From assembly GCF_018139645.1 (NCBI RefSeq), contig NZ_JAGSPM010000008.1, positions 62,001-126,000 on the forward strand: a DNA stretch of 64,000 nt, read 5' to 3'. Positions within the stretch are counted from its first letter, which is position 1; the number at the start of each line of letters is the position of its first letter. Of the stretch, positions 8,866-20,341 are shown in pieces. Source of the DNA: Affinundibacterium baiyunense. GTDB taxonomy: Bacteria; Pseudomonadota; Gammaproteobacteria; Burkholderiales; Burkholderiaceae_D. A program made the translations under genes and the position numbers. Under the pieces are notes generated by a model. That model worked only from the letters and a program-made list of their open reading frames with translations, had not been told where the DNA came from and searched no databases.

Positions 8866-8901
8866 TTGCTTAAATAATTTGCATGGACTAACATGGACTA
8901 A
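8866..8901 (+). promoter_or_regulatory. Toxin-antitoxin promoter with direct-repeat operator candidate
   Basis: CATGGACTAA occurs twice head-to-tail (8882-8891, 8892-8901), 15 bases before the antitoxin ATG. TTGCTT (8866-8871) and TAACAT (8889-8894) with a 17-base spacer could be the promoter, so the repeats overlap the -10 region. Phd-type antitoxins autorepress through such sites. The direct repeat is certain; the role is inferred. Confidence 0.5.
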
Positions 8902-8916
8902 TACTGAAATTTTAAG

Positions 8917-9162
8917 ATGAAATCCATGCAAGTCATTAACATTCACGATGCAAAAACACAGTTTTCAAAGTTGGTCGAAGCGGCTTCTCAAGGTGACGAA
9001 ATTGTGATAGCGCGCGCTGGGAAACCTACTGCGAGGTTGGTTCCAATTTCCACTCAAAAACTAGTTCGTCGGCCCGGTGCACTGAAGGACAAATTGCAAA
9101 TTGCGGATGACTTCGACGCACCCCTGCCAAATGAAATTCAATCGGCATTTGAGGGCGATTAA
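8917..9162 (+). CDS. Phd/YefM-type antitoxin
   Basis: An 81-residue antitoxin. The N-terminal 50 residues are the Phd/YefM DNA-binding fold (VINIHDAKTQFSKLVE, GDEIVIARAGKPTARLVP). The C-terminal 30 residues are acidic and would fold on the toxin. An alternative ATG at 8926 (MQVINIHD) would match the family start more exactly. The stop codon shares one base with the toxin start, a classic coupled toxin-antitoxin arrangement in which the antitoxin neutralises the PIN ribonuclease and represses the operon. Confidence 0.9.
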   Translation: MKSMQVINIHDAKTQFSKLVEAASQGDEIVIARAGKPTARLVPISTQKLVRRPGALKDKLQIADDFDAPLPNEIQSAFEGD

Positions 9163-9539
9163 TGAAGTTACTCATCGATACCCGTGTTTATCTTTGGTGG
9201 TTACAAGACAGCCCCAAACTTACCGAAAAAGCACGTCAACAAATTCAAGATGCGACCGAGGTTTACGTCAGTAGCGCGAGTATTTGGGAAGCCACGATCA
9301 AGATGTCGATTGGTAAGCTCAGTGTGGACATCGATCAGCTCGTGGCAGAAATCAGCAAGAGTGGTTTTCAAGAATTACTCATCACAGCAGCCCACGCTGC
9401 CACGGTCGCGCGCCTGCCGGATATACACAAGGATCCCTTTGATCGTATTTTGATCGCACAGGCGATGAGTGAACCACTTCGATTTTTGACCGCGGATGCA
9501 ATCTTGAGTGGGTATTCTGAATTGGTGGAAATTGTTTAG
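9162..9539 (+). CDS. PIN-domain toxin (VapC-like ribonuclease)
   Basis: A 125-residue PIN-domain protein. The four acidic positions expected for metal-dependent RNA cleavage are present: D6 (LLIDTRVYLWWL), E43 (SSASIWEATIK), D94 (DPFDRILIAQA) and D112 (LTADAIL). The toxin is therefore probably intact, although the usual histidine after DT is arginine (DTRV instead of DTHV). It is translated from an ATG overlapping the antitoxin stop. Such enzymes cleave tRNA or rRNA when the antitoxin is degraded. It lies next to an Mrr-like nuclease in a small accessory patch. Confidence 0.9.
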   Translation: MKLLIDTRVYLWWLQDSPKLTEKARQQIQDATEVYVSSASIWEATIKMSIGKLSVDIDQLVAEISKSGFQELLITAAHAATVARLPDIHKDPFDRILIAQAMSEPLRFLTADAILSGYSELVEIV

Positions 9540-9551
9540 TGTGAAAGGTTG

Positions 9552-9596
9552 GTGCAATTAGCGCGGTGTAATCGCGCTTACGGGCTACAATATCAA
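9552..9596. repeat. Dispersed repeat remnant (CGCGCTTACGGGCTACAA type)
   Basis: GTGCAATTAGCGCGGTGT is followed by AATCGCGCTTACGGGCTACAA. AGCGCG and CGCGCT form a short stem. The TTACGGGCTACAA ending resembles a common betaproteobacterial extragenic repeat. It lies in the gap between the toxin and the Mrr-like gene. Confidence 0.5.
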
Positions 9597-9666
9597 AGCT
9601 ACAACGTACGACCTGCATCTTTTAACTGAGATTGAAATGGGTCGTTCGGACTCATAAGGGAAAACA

Positions 9667-10539
9667 ATGGATCTTCCAAAATTCAATGACACTTTTTTGC
9701 CAATTCTCGATATTCTCGATGACGGGCAAATAATTACAGGTAGAAAACTTATTGAACTTGTAGAGCAAAAATATTATTCGGAATTACCTGCTGAGTTATT
9801 GAACCAAACTACGAAGAGCGGTGAGCGCTTAATCGAGAATCGAATCGCTTGGGGAAAATCTTATTTGAAAAAGGGTGGAATGGTTCATTACCCTGAACGA
9901 GGGCATGTTCAGATTACTGAAAAGGGGAAGTCCGCCAATAGAGAATCCATTACCTTGGAGAAGATGAATGCCGATGCGATCGACTTCTATAGGCCAGAAA
10001 ATTCTCAGATCGAGAAACCTGTTTCAACCTTAAGCCCTCAAGATCTAATCGATACTGGAATTGAGCAGATTGAGCGAAACGTCAAGAACGAGCTTCTTGA
10101 AAAACTCAAAAAATACGATCCGTATGCTTTCGAAAAAGTTGTTCTGATTCTGCTTAATAAAATGGGCTATGGTGAATATGTTGAAACGTCAAAGTCTCGT
10201 GATGGTGGAATTGATGGTGTAATGAATGAAGATAAGCTAGGGCTAGAAAAAATCTATATTCAAGCAAAACGTTTTACGGAAAACAAAGTCCAAGAAACCG
10301 ACATTAGAAACTTCATTGGCGCGATGAGCGGTGATACGACTAAGGGAATTTTCGTGACAACGACGGACTTCGCTGAAAGCGCCAAGAAAAAGGCAAAAGA
10401 AGCTCACCATAAGATCATTCTTATTGATGGTGTTCGACTAGTCGACTTGATGTACAAATACGGGGTTGGTGTTCAAACGAAAAATTCATATGAAGTTAAG
10501 GCCGTTGACACGGACTTCTTTGAGGCAGAAGACGTGTAG
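9667..10539 (+). CDS. Mrr-like restriction endonuclease
   Basis: A 290-residue protein with the Mrr architecture. Residues about 5-95 are a winged-helix N-terminal domain (Mrr_N, AWGKSYLKKGGMV). Residues about 145-270 are the Mrr catalytic domain with the PD-(D/E)xK-type residues E156 (FEKVV), D183 (GGIDG) and Q199-A-K201. All key residues are present, so it should be active. Mrr enzymes are type IV restriction nucleases that cut DNA with certain foreign methylation. No methyltransferase is nearby, as expected for type IV. The gene is more AT-rich than the core genes, which suggests acquisition. Confidence 0.9.
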   Translation: MDLPKFNDTFLPILDILDDGQIITGRKLIELVEQKYYSELPAELLNQTTKSGERLIENRIAWGKSYLKKGGMVHYPERGHVQITEKGKSANRESITLEKMNADAIDFYRPENSQIEKPVSTLSPQDLIDTGIEQIERNVKNELLEKLKKYDPYAFEKVVLILLNKMGYGEYVETSKSRDGGIDGVMNEDKLGLEKIYIQAKRFTENKVQETDIRNFIGAMSGDTTKGIFVTTTDFAESAKKKAKEAHHKIILIDGVRLVDLMYKYGVGVQTKNSYEVKAVDTDFFEAEDV

Positions 10540-10559
10540 CATAGAGAGCTCAATCGCGC

Positions 10560-10637
10560 AGGGCGGGTGCAATCTGCGGGATAAATTGCTTGGACAACGA
10601 TACATAGTGGCTAGGTGGTGCGAGGTTTACTCGCCCT
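10560..10637. repeat. REP-like inverted pair (copy 2, decayed)
   Basis: AGGGCGGGTGCAATCTGCGGG (10560-10580) and, inverted about 40 bases on, CGAGGTTTACTCGCCCT (10621-10637) share arm sequence and spacing with the pair at 7931-8008, with several mismatches. A further half copy, AGGGCGGGCGCGG, starts near 11061. The elements punctuate the accessory patch. Confidence 0.55.
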
Positions 10638-10689
10638 TCATGGCTAATATGGTACTTTTTTTAAGTTTACAATATAGAAGTAGATAGAT

Positions 10690-11061
10690 ATGCGCAAAGA
10701 AGCTATGGTTCTTGGACTTAGTTCCCTCAATATATTAGCCTTTTGCGTGGTTGGCGTGCCATCGTGGTGGATTTGGCTTTCCAAATTCAGCGGCAGTCCT
10801 CACCGAGATCCAGAAACAGCAGTATTTATTGTTCTGCATCTGCCACTACTCTTCTATCTCTTGCGGAAAAATAGGTTTCAGGCTGCATTTTGGAATATTG
10901 CATGTGCACCAATTGTTTCAGTGTTTAATTTTCTTCTTTGTTTAGTGGTGACACTATTTGTCAGAGAGTCCTCAATCGCAGTTGTGATAGTGGCCTTAAT
11001 TTGGTTATTTCCGTTTGTACATATTACCTTTATCGATGAGAAAAATGTGAACCTTAGCTAA
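10690..11061 (+). CDS. Orphan four-helix membrane protein
   Basis: I do not recognise this 123-residue protein. Hydrophobicity suggests four membrane helices, at about residues 6-30, 43-58, 66-92 and 94-116, with short charged loops (SPHRDPET, RKNRF) and a short hydrophilic tail. No catalytic motif is visible. The start is the ATG at 10690; M6 is an alternative, and neither has a good ribosome site. It lies after the Mrr-like gene, separated by a repeat, so a functional link to restriction or the toxin pair is only positional. Confidence 0.55.
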   Translation: MRKEAMVLGLSSLNILAFCVVGVPSWWIWLSKFSGSPHRDPETAVFIVLHLPLLFYLLRKNRFQAAFWNIACAPIVSVFNFLLCLVVTLFVRESSIAVVIVALIWLFPFVHITFIDEKNVNLS

Positions 11062-11110
11062 GGGCGGGCGCGGTTATTTTGTTCATCCTTACATATTTCC
11101 TCCCCCAGGG

Positions 11111-11156
11111 ATGCAAAAAGCGCCTCGAATGTGATCACATCGAAGCGCTTTTGCAT
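11111..11156 (-). terminator. Terminator of valS
   Basis: ATGCAAAAAGCGCCTCGA(A)TGTGA and TCACATCGAAGCGCTTTTGCAT form a long, nearly perfect hairpin. On the minus strand it follows the valS stop at 11178 by about 22 bases and ends in CTTTTTGC. It may also stop transcripts arriving from the membrane-protein gene. Confidence 0.75.
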
Positions 11157-11177
11157 TTACAACTCAATCAAAACTAA

Positions 11178-13997
11178 TCACCCCAACTTAGCAAACTGCT
11201 CCTTCATCTTACTCAAAGTGGCAGAGAAGCCCGCGACGCGTTCTTTCTCTTGCTCGACCACAGCAGCCGGCGCACGTGCCACAAAACTTTCGTTGCTGAG
11301 TTTAGCTTGCGCTTTGTTGATTTCGGCTTCGAGTTTTGCCATCTCTTTCGACAGGCGTTCGCGTTCTGCGGCGACGTCGATTTCTACTTTTAACATCAGC
11401 TTGGTTTCGCCAACGATGGAAACCGGTGCTGGTGAATCGGGCAGGGTGTCGATGATCTGCACTTCAGACAATTTCGCTAAGGCCGCCATGTATGGCGCAT
11501 AGCTTTCCATGCGTGCTTTGTCCGCAGCGTTGGCTGGTTGCAGCAGCAATGGTACGCGCACTGCTGGTGATAATTGCATTTCACCGCGCAAGTTACGGCA
11601 AGCATCAGTCGCGGCTTTGAGGCCTGTCATCCAACTTTCGGCGGCTTCGTCGATGGCTTCTGCATTTACCAATGGGTAGGCTTGCATCATGATGGAATCG
11701 CCTTCGGCTTTCAGCGTTTTGCCTGCTAATGGCGCGACTGTTTGCCACAAGGCTTCGGTCACGAATGGGATCACTGGGTGCGCCATGCGCAAAGTCACTT
11801 CCAATACGCGCAACAATGTGCGACGTGTTGCGCGTTGCTGTGCTTCTGTGCCTTGTTGTACTTGCACTTTGGCGACTTCCAAATACCAATCGCAGTATTC
11901 GTCCCATACAAACTTGTAGATGCTGGAAGCGATATTGTCGAAGCGGTAGTCTGCAAAACCTTTTTCCAATTCTGCTTCAGTGCGTTGCAGTGTGGAGATG
12001 ATCCATTTATCGGCTTGTGAGTAATCGAGATCATTGTCACTCGCTGTGCCGGTGAAGCCGCAATCTTTGCCTTCGGTATTCATCAAGACGAAGCGTGTTG
12101 CGTTCCACAATTTATTGCAGAAATTACGATAGCCTTCGCAACGGCCTAAGTCGAAGTTGATGTTGCGGCCTAAGGATGCATAGCTCGCCATCGTGAAGCG
12201 TAATGCGTCTGTGCCGTAAGCTGGAATGCCGTCGGCGAATTCTTTGCGCGTGGCTTTGTCGATGCTGGCTGCTTGTTTTGGGTTCATCAAACCGACAGTA
12301 CGTTTGGCTGCCAAATCGTCGACGCTGATGCCGTCGATGAGATCAATAGGATCGAGCGTATTGCCCTTAGACTTGGACATTTTTTGGCCGCTGGAATCAC
12401 GTACCAAACCATGCACGTAGACGGTGTGGAACGGCACCTTGCCCGTGAAGTGCGCCGTCATCATGACCATGCGCGCCACCCAGAAGAAGATGATGTCGAA
12501 GCCAGTAACCAAAACAGAAGATGGCAAGAATAGTTTGCTATCGACGGTCAATTCTGGCCAACCCATGGTCGAGAATGGGACGAGTGCAGAAGAGAACCAG
12601 GTATCGAGTACGTCGTTATCGCGGTTCAATGCGCCCGTGTAACCAGCAGCTGCGGCTTTTTCTTTGGCTTCGGCTTCATTGCGTGCCACGAAGACTTCGC
12701 CGTTTTCGCCATACCATGCTGGGATTTGATGGCCCCACCACAATTGGCGCGAGATACACCAGTCTTGAATATTGTTGAGCCATTGGTTGTACGTGGTGTT
12801 CCAGTTTTCTGGGACGAATTTCACTTCACCATTCGCGACTTTTTCGAGTGCGACTTCAGCAATCGATTTGCCTGGGAAGTGTGTACCCTCTGGTGCAGGT
12901 TTGCTCATCGCCATGAACCATTGGTCCGTCAACATCGGTTCGATCACGACGTTCGTACGGTCACCACGTGGCACCATCAGTTTGTGCGGTTTGACGGATT
13001 CGAGTAAGCCTTGGGCGTCGAGATCTGCCACCATTTGCTTACGTGCGACGAAGCGGTCCATACCTTGGTAAGCGGCTGGGCCGTTTTCATTGATCTTGGC
13101 ATCTAAAGTTAAGATGCTGATCAAAGCTAAGTTATGGCGTTGACCTACTGCGTAATCGTTGAAGTCATGGGCTGGAGTGATCTTGACACAGCCAGTACCG
13201 AATTCTTTATCGACATAGCTATCGGCGATGACTGGGATCTCGCGATCAGTCAAAGGCAATTTCAACATCTTGCCAACGAAAGCGGTGTAGCGCTCGTCAG
13301 TTGGATCAACTGCGACGGCAACGTCACCGAGCAAAGTTTCTGGACGTGTAGTCGCTACAGTTAAATGACCGCTGCCATCGGCGAATGGATAACGGATGTG
13401 CCACATCGAGCCATCTTCTTCTTCCGACACCACTTCTAAATCGGAGACGGCGGTACCCAATACTGGGTCCCAGTTCACCAAACGCTTGCCGCGATAAATC
13501 AAACCTTGTTCGACTAAGCGTACGAACACTTCGGTCACGACTTTGGAACGTTCTGCATCCATCGTAAAGTATTCACGATTCCAATCAGCAGAAGCACCCA
13601 TGCGGCGCATTTGGCCGGTGATTGTGGAGCCGGATTTTTCTTTCCACTCCCAGACTTTTTCTAAGAACTTTTCACGGCCCAAATCATGGCGCGAAATTTT
13701 TTGTGCATCGAGTTGGCGTTCCACCACGATTTGTGTCGCGATACCGGCGTGATCGGTGCCTGGCACCCATGCCGTGTTGTGGCCGCGCATACGGTAGTAG
13801 CGAGTTAATCCATCCATAATCGTTTGGTTGAACGCATGGCCCATGTGCAAAGTGCCTGTGACGTTTGGCGGTGGTAGTTGAATGCTAAATGAAGGTTTGG
13901 ATTCATCCGTCGTCGCGGTGAAGTATCCGCGTTTTTCCCACTCGGTGCGCCAGAAGGATTCAATGTTGGCTGGCTCAAAAGATTTGGCTAATTCCAT
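11178..13997 (-). CDS. valS: Valyl-tRNA synthetase
   Basis: A 939-residue class Ia aminoacyl-tRNA synthetase that charges tRNA-Val. The HIGH signature is HMGH (51-54) in [13 protein letters not shown], and the KMSKS loop is at 539-543. The CP1 editing domain lies between ([30 protein letters not shown]). A C-terminal anticodon-binding domain is followed by the ValS-specific coiled-coil arm at about 870-939 ([21 protein letters not shown]). Full length, no defects. It is transcribed alone, with about 600 noncoding bases separating it from the divergent GGDEF gene. Confidence 0.97.
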   Translation of the reverse strand: MELAKSFEPANIESFWRTEWEKRGYFTATTDESKPSFSIQLPPPNVTGTLHMGHAFNQTIMDGLTRYYRMRGHNTAWVPGTDHAGIATQIVVERQLDAQKISRHDLGREKFLEKVWEWKEKSGSTITGQMRRMGASADWNREYFTMDAERSKVVTEVFVRLVEQGLIYRGKRLVNWDPVLGTAVSDLEVVSEEEDGSMWHIRYPFADGSGHLTVATTRPETLLGDVAVAVDPTDERYTAFVGKMLKLPLTDREIPVIADSYVDKEFGTGCVKITPAHDFNDYAVGQRHNLALISILTLDAKINENGPAAYQGMDRFVARKQMVADLDAQGLLESVKPHKLMVPRGDRTNVVIEPMLTDQWFMAMSKPAPEGTHFPGKSIAEVALEKVANGEVKFVPENWNTTYNQWLNNIQDWCISRQLWWGHQIPAWYGENGEVFVARNEAEAKEKAAAAGYTGALNRDNDVLDTWFSSALVPFSTMGWPELTVDSKLFLPSSVLVTGFDIIFFWVARMVMMTAHFTGKVPFHTVYVHGLVRDSSGQKMSKSKGNTLDPIDLIDGISVDDLAAKRTVGLMNPKQAASIDKATRKEFADGIPAYGTDALRFTMASYASLGRNINFDLGRCEGYRNFCNKLWNATRFVLMNTEGKDCGFTGTASDNDLDYSQADKWIISTLQRTEAELEKGFADYRFDNIASSIYKFVWDEYCDWYLEVAKVQVQQGTEAQQRATRRTLLRVLEVTLRMAHPVIPFVTEALWQTVAPLAGKTLKAEGDSIMMQAYPLVNAEAIDEAAESWMTGLKAATDACRNLRGEMQLSPAVRVPLLLQPANAADKARMESYAPYMAALAKLSEVQIIDTLPDSPAPVSIVGETKLMLKVEIDVAAERERLSKEMAKLEAEINKAQAKLSNESFVARAPAAVVEQEKERVAGFSATLSKMKEQFAKLG

Positions 13998-14632
13998 GAT
14001 GTATATGCAAACTCTCAGTTAGTGCGAACCTCAATTGCGGTTAAGACCTTGGGGTTCGGATATTTGATTGGCGAAACCCTTGATTATAAACCTAGATTTC
14101 TAAGTTGCTTACGATGTTAGGGACGAAGTTTTGATTGGTATTTATGTATAACCATTAATTTTCTTTATCTTCCTCATTGATTAGAAATGGTTTAAATCAT
14201 TTTGTGTGGCTTAGACGTGTATTAATTTGTATTGGCGCGCGAGGGCGAAGAGCAAGAAAATAAATTGATGCTAGTTTTTAGTATGAGGAGTAGATGATTG
14301 AGAAGGATTGGGAGAAATACTTGGGTTGGAACATGCTAGCCAAATGACATTAAATTTATTTTTAGTAAATTTCCAGCCAAGCTAGGTGTATCAAACAGCG
14401 CGATTCACGACATAATTTATTCAGTAGCTTGTTAAATAATGAAAAATCGTGCAAACCTACTAAAACTGTGGCTTATAAGAGAGTCTGGCAAAAAAAAGCA
14501 TAGATGCTTTTAGGAAAGTGCTAGCATTAGCACATCTAAAAATTTATAAAAACAAACAGCTAAACTGCTCTTATCTTTTTGATCAAAACATCGCTTTTGG
14601 GATCAAAGCTAAGGGAAAAAGGTAATAAGCCC
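13998..14632. other. AT-rich divergent promoter region, valS / GGDEF gene
   Basis: About 630 AT-rich bases. They contain small hairpins (AAGCATAGATGCTTTT near 14497; GTGCTAGCATTAGCAC at 14518-14533) and the ribosome site of the GGDEF gene. The frame of the downstream gene is open from a TTG at 14579. No gene or recognisable RNA is seen. Confidence 0.5.
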
Positions 14633-16786
14633 ATGAGACACTTTTTCCATAAATCCGCGTTCAATGGTATTCGAAAGTTACGTGTTTTTCATGGTGTAAA
14701 ACATTATCTTTTGTGGCAAATTTCGGTGCTGGTTCTGTTGATGTGTATCGCTTTTCCAGGAAAAGCCGATGACAAAGCCATCATGCAAGAGCTGGATACG
14801 ATTCAAACTTTATCTGACCGCAATAATGAAGAAGGCTTGCGTCAACTTCTAGAATTTAAAAAAAATCTGCCTGCAGACACTTCACCGGCAGTGCGCCTCG
14901 AAATTTTATCGGTGCTGAGTAGTTTGTACTTTGACGCTGGAAATACCAAGCTGGGTAGACAAACACTCACTGAGTTAGAAAACTTAGCAAAGCAAGTACA
15001 ACTCAAGGACGCATTATTGACTTTAGAGATTTACGACGCCTATAACATCTTCGAAAAGTCGGGGTTTGCAACTGCCGTCGCGCATCTAGAAAAGATGGCT
15101 GACAAAGTTGCGAATAGCAACAACACCAATGCGCAATTCCGCTATCGCGCAACACTTGCTGCTTTTTATAGTAGTAATTTCCGTTTCGATCAGGCGCTCA
15201 AGCAGTACCTCGATATGCTGAAATTGAGTGATCAGCTACCGCGCCGCCAAATGCAAGCAAAGATGGCGACTTGGGGTTTGATTTCTGGTTTGTATTTGCA
15301 AATGAAAGATCCAGAAAAGGCGCTCACGGCGACCACCGAAGCGTTAGCGGTCTCATCATCAAGTATTGCGCCTAAAGCTTTTGTGGAGATCTCGATTTCG
15401 CGCGGTGTTGCGCTAAGTAGTTTGAAGCGCAATGACGAAGCCTTAAAAGAGTATGAAAGCGCGTTGAAGGTTGCCAAGGAAGAAAAGTTGCCTTACATGG
15501 TCGCGCTTGCCTTGTTTAATATCGCTGATCAGTATTTGATTAAGAAGGATTACAAACGTGCTGAAGCCTATGCGCGCGAGGCGATGGCAAAATCTGAAGC
15601 GATGGAAGATAGCTGGGGTGTTGCTGGCGCAAAGGTGAATTTGGGTCTAGCACTGGGTTATCAAGGTAAAGTAAAGCAGGGTGGAGATTTAGTAAAAGAA
15701 AGTATCGCCCACTTTGATAAGAATCATGCGAAGTCAGATGTAGAGACTATCATTGGCGAACTTTCACACATGTATGAAGCAGCTGGTTGGTATAAAGAGG
15801 CTCTAGAACAAGTGCGTCAGCAGCAAAAATTAAGTGATGAGATTTTTCAATCTGATCGTGCGAAAGCGGTAGCTGCCTTACAAGAAGAGTTTGATAGCGA
15901 ACAAAGAAAGCGCCAGATAGAAATTCTGGCGAAAGATAATGCACTCAAAGATGCCGATATTAAGAATCACCGCTTAAAGCAAATGGTTGCTCTCCTTGCG
16001 TCTTTGGTGGGTATTTTTGGTGGCTGTTTTATCTACATGCTGTATCGTCGCAGCAAGAAGCTCAATGCGCAATTGCAGGAAGTGAATACGCAGTTAGAGT
16101 TCCATGCAGTGCGTGATGCGCTCACTGGTTTACACAATCGTCGTTCATTCATTAATTTGATGGTTAATCGCACAGGTCGCGTTGAGAATGAACGTCGCGA
16201 GGGTGCCTATCGCAATCCTGATTGTATGGTGCTGATGGATATCGATCACTTTAAAAATATCAACGACACTTGGGGTCATGCGATTGGCGACGTTGTGTTG
16301 AAAGAAGTCGCGACACGTTTGAAGAATGTGGTGCGTGATGAAGATATGGTGATGCGTTGGGGGGGAGAAGAGTTCTTAATTTATTCGCCTAAATCTAATC
16401 CTGAACAAATCACTAGCTTGGTCGAACGTGTGCTAAAAACGATTGGTGACAAGCCGTTCACTCATGGTGCGGTAACGATACCGGTGACGGTGACAGCAGG
16501 ATTTATTTCGGTGCCATTCTCAGATGTACCAGAAGAATTTTGCGATTGGGAACGTGCCCTGCAAATTGCTGATATGGCTTTGTACCTAGGAAAAACACAT
16601 GGACGAAATCGTGCGTATGGATTGGCAAGATTATTGGTGCCGCATGAAGATGCTCTACCGACCTTAACCCATGATTTGGCTGCAGCAATTAGAGACAATA
16701 TGGTGGAGATTATCGAAGTCATTGGGCCACCGCAAGATTTGGCACCGATCACAGTGAGCGGATATCACGCTGCTAATCACGCCTAA
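14633..16786 (+). CDS. TPR-repeat diguanylate cyclase
   Basis: A 717-residue membrane protein that probably makes cyclic di-GMP. An N-terminal signal/anchor helix is followed by tetratricopeptide repeats in the periplasm (about residues 70-390). A coiled-coil stretch (about 410-450), a membrane helix (MVALLASLVGIFGG, about 450-470) and a second short coiled coil lead to a cytosolic GGDEF domain (about 490-665). The active-site motif GGEEF is at 577-581, so catalysis is expected; no RxxD inhibitory site is evident. I chose the ATG at 14633 because AAAAAGG precedes it. The TPR module probably senses a periplasmic peptide or protein partner. Confidence 0.92.
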   Translation: MRHFFHKSAFNGIRKLRVFHGVKHYLLWQISVLVLLMCIAFPGKADDKAIMQELDTIQTLSDRNNEEGLRQLLEFKKNLPADTSPAVRLEILSVLSSLYFDAGNTKLGRQTLTELENLAKQVQLKDALLTLEIYDAYNIFEKSGFATAVAHLEKMADKVANSNNTNAQFRYRATLAAFYSSNFRFDQALKQYLDMLKLSDQLPRRQMQAKMATWGLISGLYLQMKDPEKALTATTEALAVSSSSIAPKAFVEISISRGVALSSLKRNDEALKEYESALKVAKEEKLPYMVALALFNIADQYLIKKDYKRAEAYAREAMAKSEAMEDSWGVAGAKVNLGLALGYQGKVKQGGDLVKESIAHFDKNHAKSDVETIIGELSHMYEAAGWYKEALEQVRQQQKLSDEIFQSDRAKAVAALQEEFDSEQRKRQIEILAKDNALKDADIKNHRLKQMVALLASLVGIFGGCFIYMLYRRSKKLNAQLQEVNTQLEFHAVRDALTGLHNRRSFINLMVNRTGRVENERREGAYRNPDCMVLMDIDHFKNINDTWGHAIGDVVLKEVATRLKNVVRDEDMVMRWGGEEFLIYSPKSNPEQITSLVERVLKTIGDKPFTHGAVTIPVTVTAGFISVPFSDVPEEFCDWERALQIADMALYLGKTHGRNRAYGLARLLVPHEDALPTLTHDLAAAIRDNMVEIIEVIGPPQDLAPITVSGYHAANHA

Positions 16787-16862
16787 GGAAGTGCTTGTGA
16801 AATAGTTTCAATCGCAGATATAATGCACCGGCAATAAAAATATTGCTAATGATTTTTAAACG

Positions 16863-16944
16863 CTAGGGGTCCTGACGAGTTTGTATTTGTCGGGTGAGAA
16901 ATACCCTTGAACCTGATCTGGATAATGCCAGCGAAGGGAAGCAG
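16863..16944 (+). ncRNA. TPP riboswitch (THI element)
   Basis: The leader carries the conserved TPP aptamer: AGGGGTCC at 16865, the GTGAGAAATACCCTTGAACCTG block, and GGATAATGCCAGCGAAGGGAAGC. The aptamer binds thiamine pyrophosphate and shuts off thiC when the cofactor is plentiful. It lies about 100 bases before the thiC ATG, consistent with translational control through the expression platform described at 16997-17037. Confidence 0.95.
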
Positions 16945-16988
16945 CCAAAGCCGTGATGCCACCCAAATTGAGGTGTGCCATCGTCTAA

Positions 16989-18953
<1,965 letters not shown>

Positions 18954-18961
18954 GTGCAACA

Positions 18962-19174
18962 ATGGAAATTGCAATGGAAATTCAGCTTAATGGCGAGCCA
19001 CGTGTTTTGCATTCAGAAACGGATTTGCACAGCTTGATTAATGAACTGCAATTGGGTAATCAAGCAATTGCTGTTGCGGTTAATCGGCAAGTTATAGGTC
19101 GTGCGCTGTGGCAGCAGCATATCTTGCAAACAGGTGATCAGGTAGATGTGGTACGGGCGATTGGTGGCGGGTAA
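18962..19174 (+). CDS. thiS: Sulfur carrier protein ThiS
   Basis: A 70-residue ubiquitin-like protein ending in GGG, which provides the C-terminal GG needed for adenylation and thiocarboxylation. It donates sulfur to thiazole formation with ThiG. The LHSETDLHSLINELQL helix and GDQVDVVRAIGGG end are typical. AGGTG precedes the ATG at 18962; M5 at 18974 is an in-frame alternative. Its ThiF-type activator is not in the cluster. TcdA at 54.7 kb is an E1-like homologue but belongs to tRNA modification. Confidence 0.93.
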   Translation: MEIAMEIQLNGEPRVLHSETDLHSLINELQLGNQAIAVAVNRQVIGRALWQQHILQTGDQVDVVRAIGGG

Positions 19175-19476
19175 GTTGAGAGGTTCGATAAATTCAATTG
19201 TGGGGTGCTTTGCGTTGTTGCAAATGCTCGCAATACCGACGTATTGCTGTGCTTTGCGCCTAGCACATCATCCCCAAAATAGAATTTCTCGTACCTTCCA
19301 AATGCCAACAGAATTCTTTAAGTGAGCATTGTCCTTCTAATAGTGATCATGACGCTTTGCGTTTTGGGAATAATTCGGTGAGTGCAGAATTTTGTTATAG
19401 GGAATTATTGACATATTGAATTGAGGAAGATGGATTTCACGCAAATCAAAGTAGAAAAAACAAATCGGGACAAAAT
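19175..19476. other. Gap within the thiamine operon (thiS-thiG)
   Basis: About 300 noncoding bases interrupt an otherwise tight operon. GCAATAC-CGAC-GTATTGC at 19230-19247 is a perfect 7-base-pair hairpin. The surrounding GTGCTTTGCGTTGTTGCAAA and TGTGCTTTGCGCCTAGCAC resemble a dispersed repeat. No second riboswitch and no gene were found. thiG may have its own promoter here. Confidence 0.55.
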
Positions 19477-20271
19477 ATGACAACAGAAACAAAATCAAAC
19501 ACGCTAACCATAGCAGGCAAAAGCTACAGCTCACGCCTCTTAGTCGGTAGCGGCAAATATAAAGACTTAGAGCAAACCAAACTCGCCACCGAAGCTAGCG
19601 GTGCGGAGATCATCACAGTGGCGATTCGCCGTGTGAACATCGGTCAAGATCCAAATGCGCCGAGTTTGCTCGATGTGGTACCTATGTCGAAGTACACCAT
19701 TCTGCCAAACACAGCAGGATGCTATAACGCGAAAGACGCGATTTATACTTTGCAGCTTGGTCGCGAATTATTGGGTGGACACAAGTTGTGTAAGCTCGAA
19801 GTGTTGGGCGACGAAAAAACCTTATTCCCGAATATGCCAGAAACATTAGAAGCGGCCAAAGTGTTGGTGAAAGATGGCTTTGATGTGATGGTGTATTGCA
19901 GTGATGATCCTATCCAAGCGCGTATGTTGGAAGATATTGGCTGTGTCGCCGTGATGCCACTCGCTTCCTTGATCGGTTCTGGTATGGGTATCTTGAATCC
20001 TTGGAATTTGTCTTTGATCATTGAGCAAGCTCAGGTTCCTATCATTGTTGATGCCGGTGTTGGTACTGCCTCTGATGCAGCAATTGCGATGGAACTTGGT
20101 TGCGATGGTGTGTTGATGAATACCGCAATTGCTGGAGCACGTGATCCCATTCGTATGGCACGTGCGATGGGCTTAGCGGTAGAAGCTGGACGTGAGGCTT
20201 ACTTAGCTGGGCGAATTGCGCGTAAGTTTGCGGCATCGCCATCGTCACCGATGGCTGGGCGTGTGGTTTGA
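19477..20271 (+). CDS. thiG: Thiazole synthase ThiG
   Basis: A 264-residue TIM-barrel enzyme that builds the thiazole phosphate from deoxyxylulose phosphate, dehydroglycine and ThiS thiocarboxylate. [15 protein letters not shown] carries the imine-forming lysine. The phosphate site GIGTAS-like [28 protein letters not shown] is intact, as is the C-terminal ASPSSP loop. Full family length. It follows thiS after a 300-base gap. The dehydroglycine source (ThiO or ThiH) is not encoded in this cluster. Confidence 0.96.
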   Translation: MTTETKSNTLTIAGKSYSSRLLVGSGKYKDLEQTKLATEASGAEIITVAIRRVNIGQDPNAPSLLDVVPMSKYTILPNTAGCYNAKDAIYTLQLGRELLGGHKLCKLEVLGDEKTLFPNMPETLEAAKVLVKDGFDVMVYCSDDPIQARMLEDIGCVAVMPLASLIGSGMGILNPWNLSLIIEQAQVPIIVDAGVGTASDAAIAMELGCDGVLMNTAIAGARDPIRMARAMGLAVEAGREAYLAGRIARKFAASPSSPMAGRVV

Positions 20272-20341
20272 TTATCCGATTTAATTTTACTTATGCATGT
20301 TTGGTGCCGAAGGTAATCATACTTAGATGGAAAGAGGCTCG

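Noticed and set aside
11605-13819. Many open frames on the plus strand across valS
   Set aside because: They are antisense shadows of a strongly conserved synthetase gene with the HIGH and KMSKS motifs on the minus strand.
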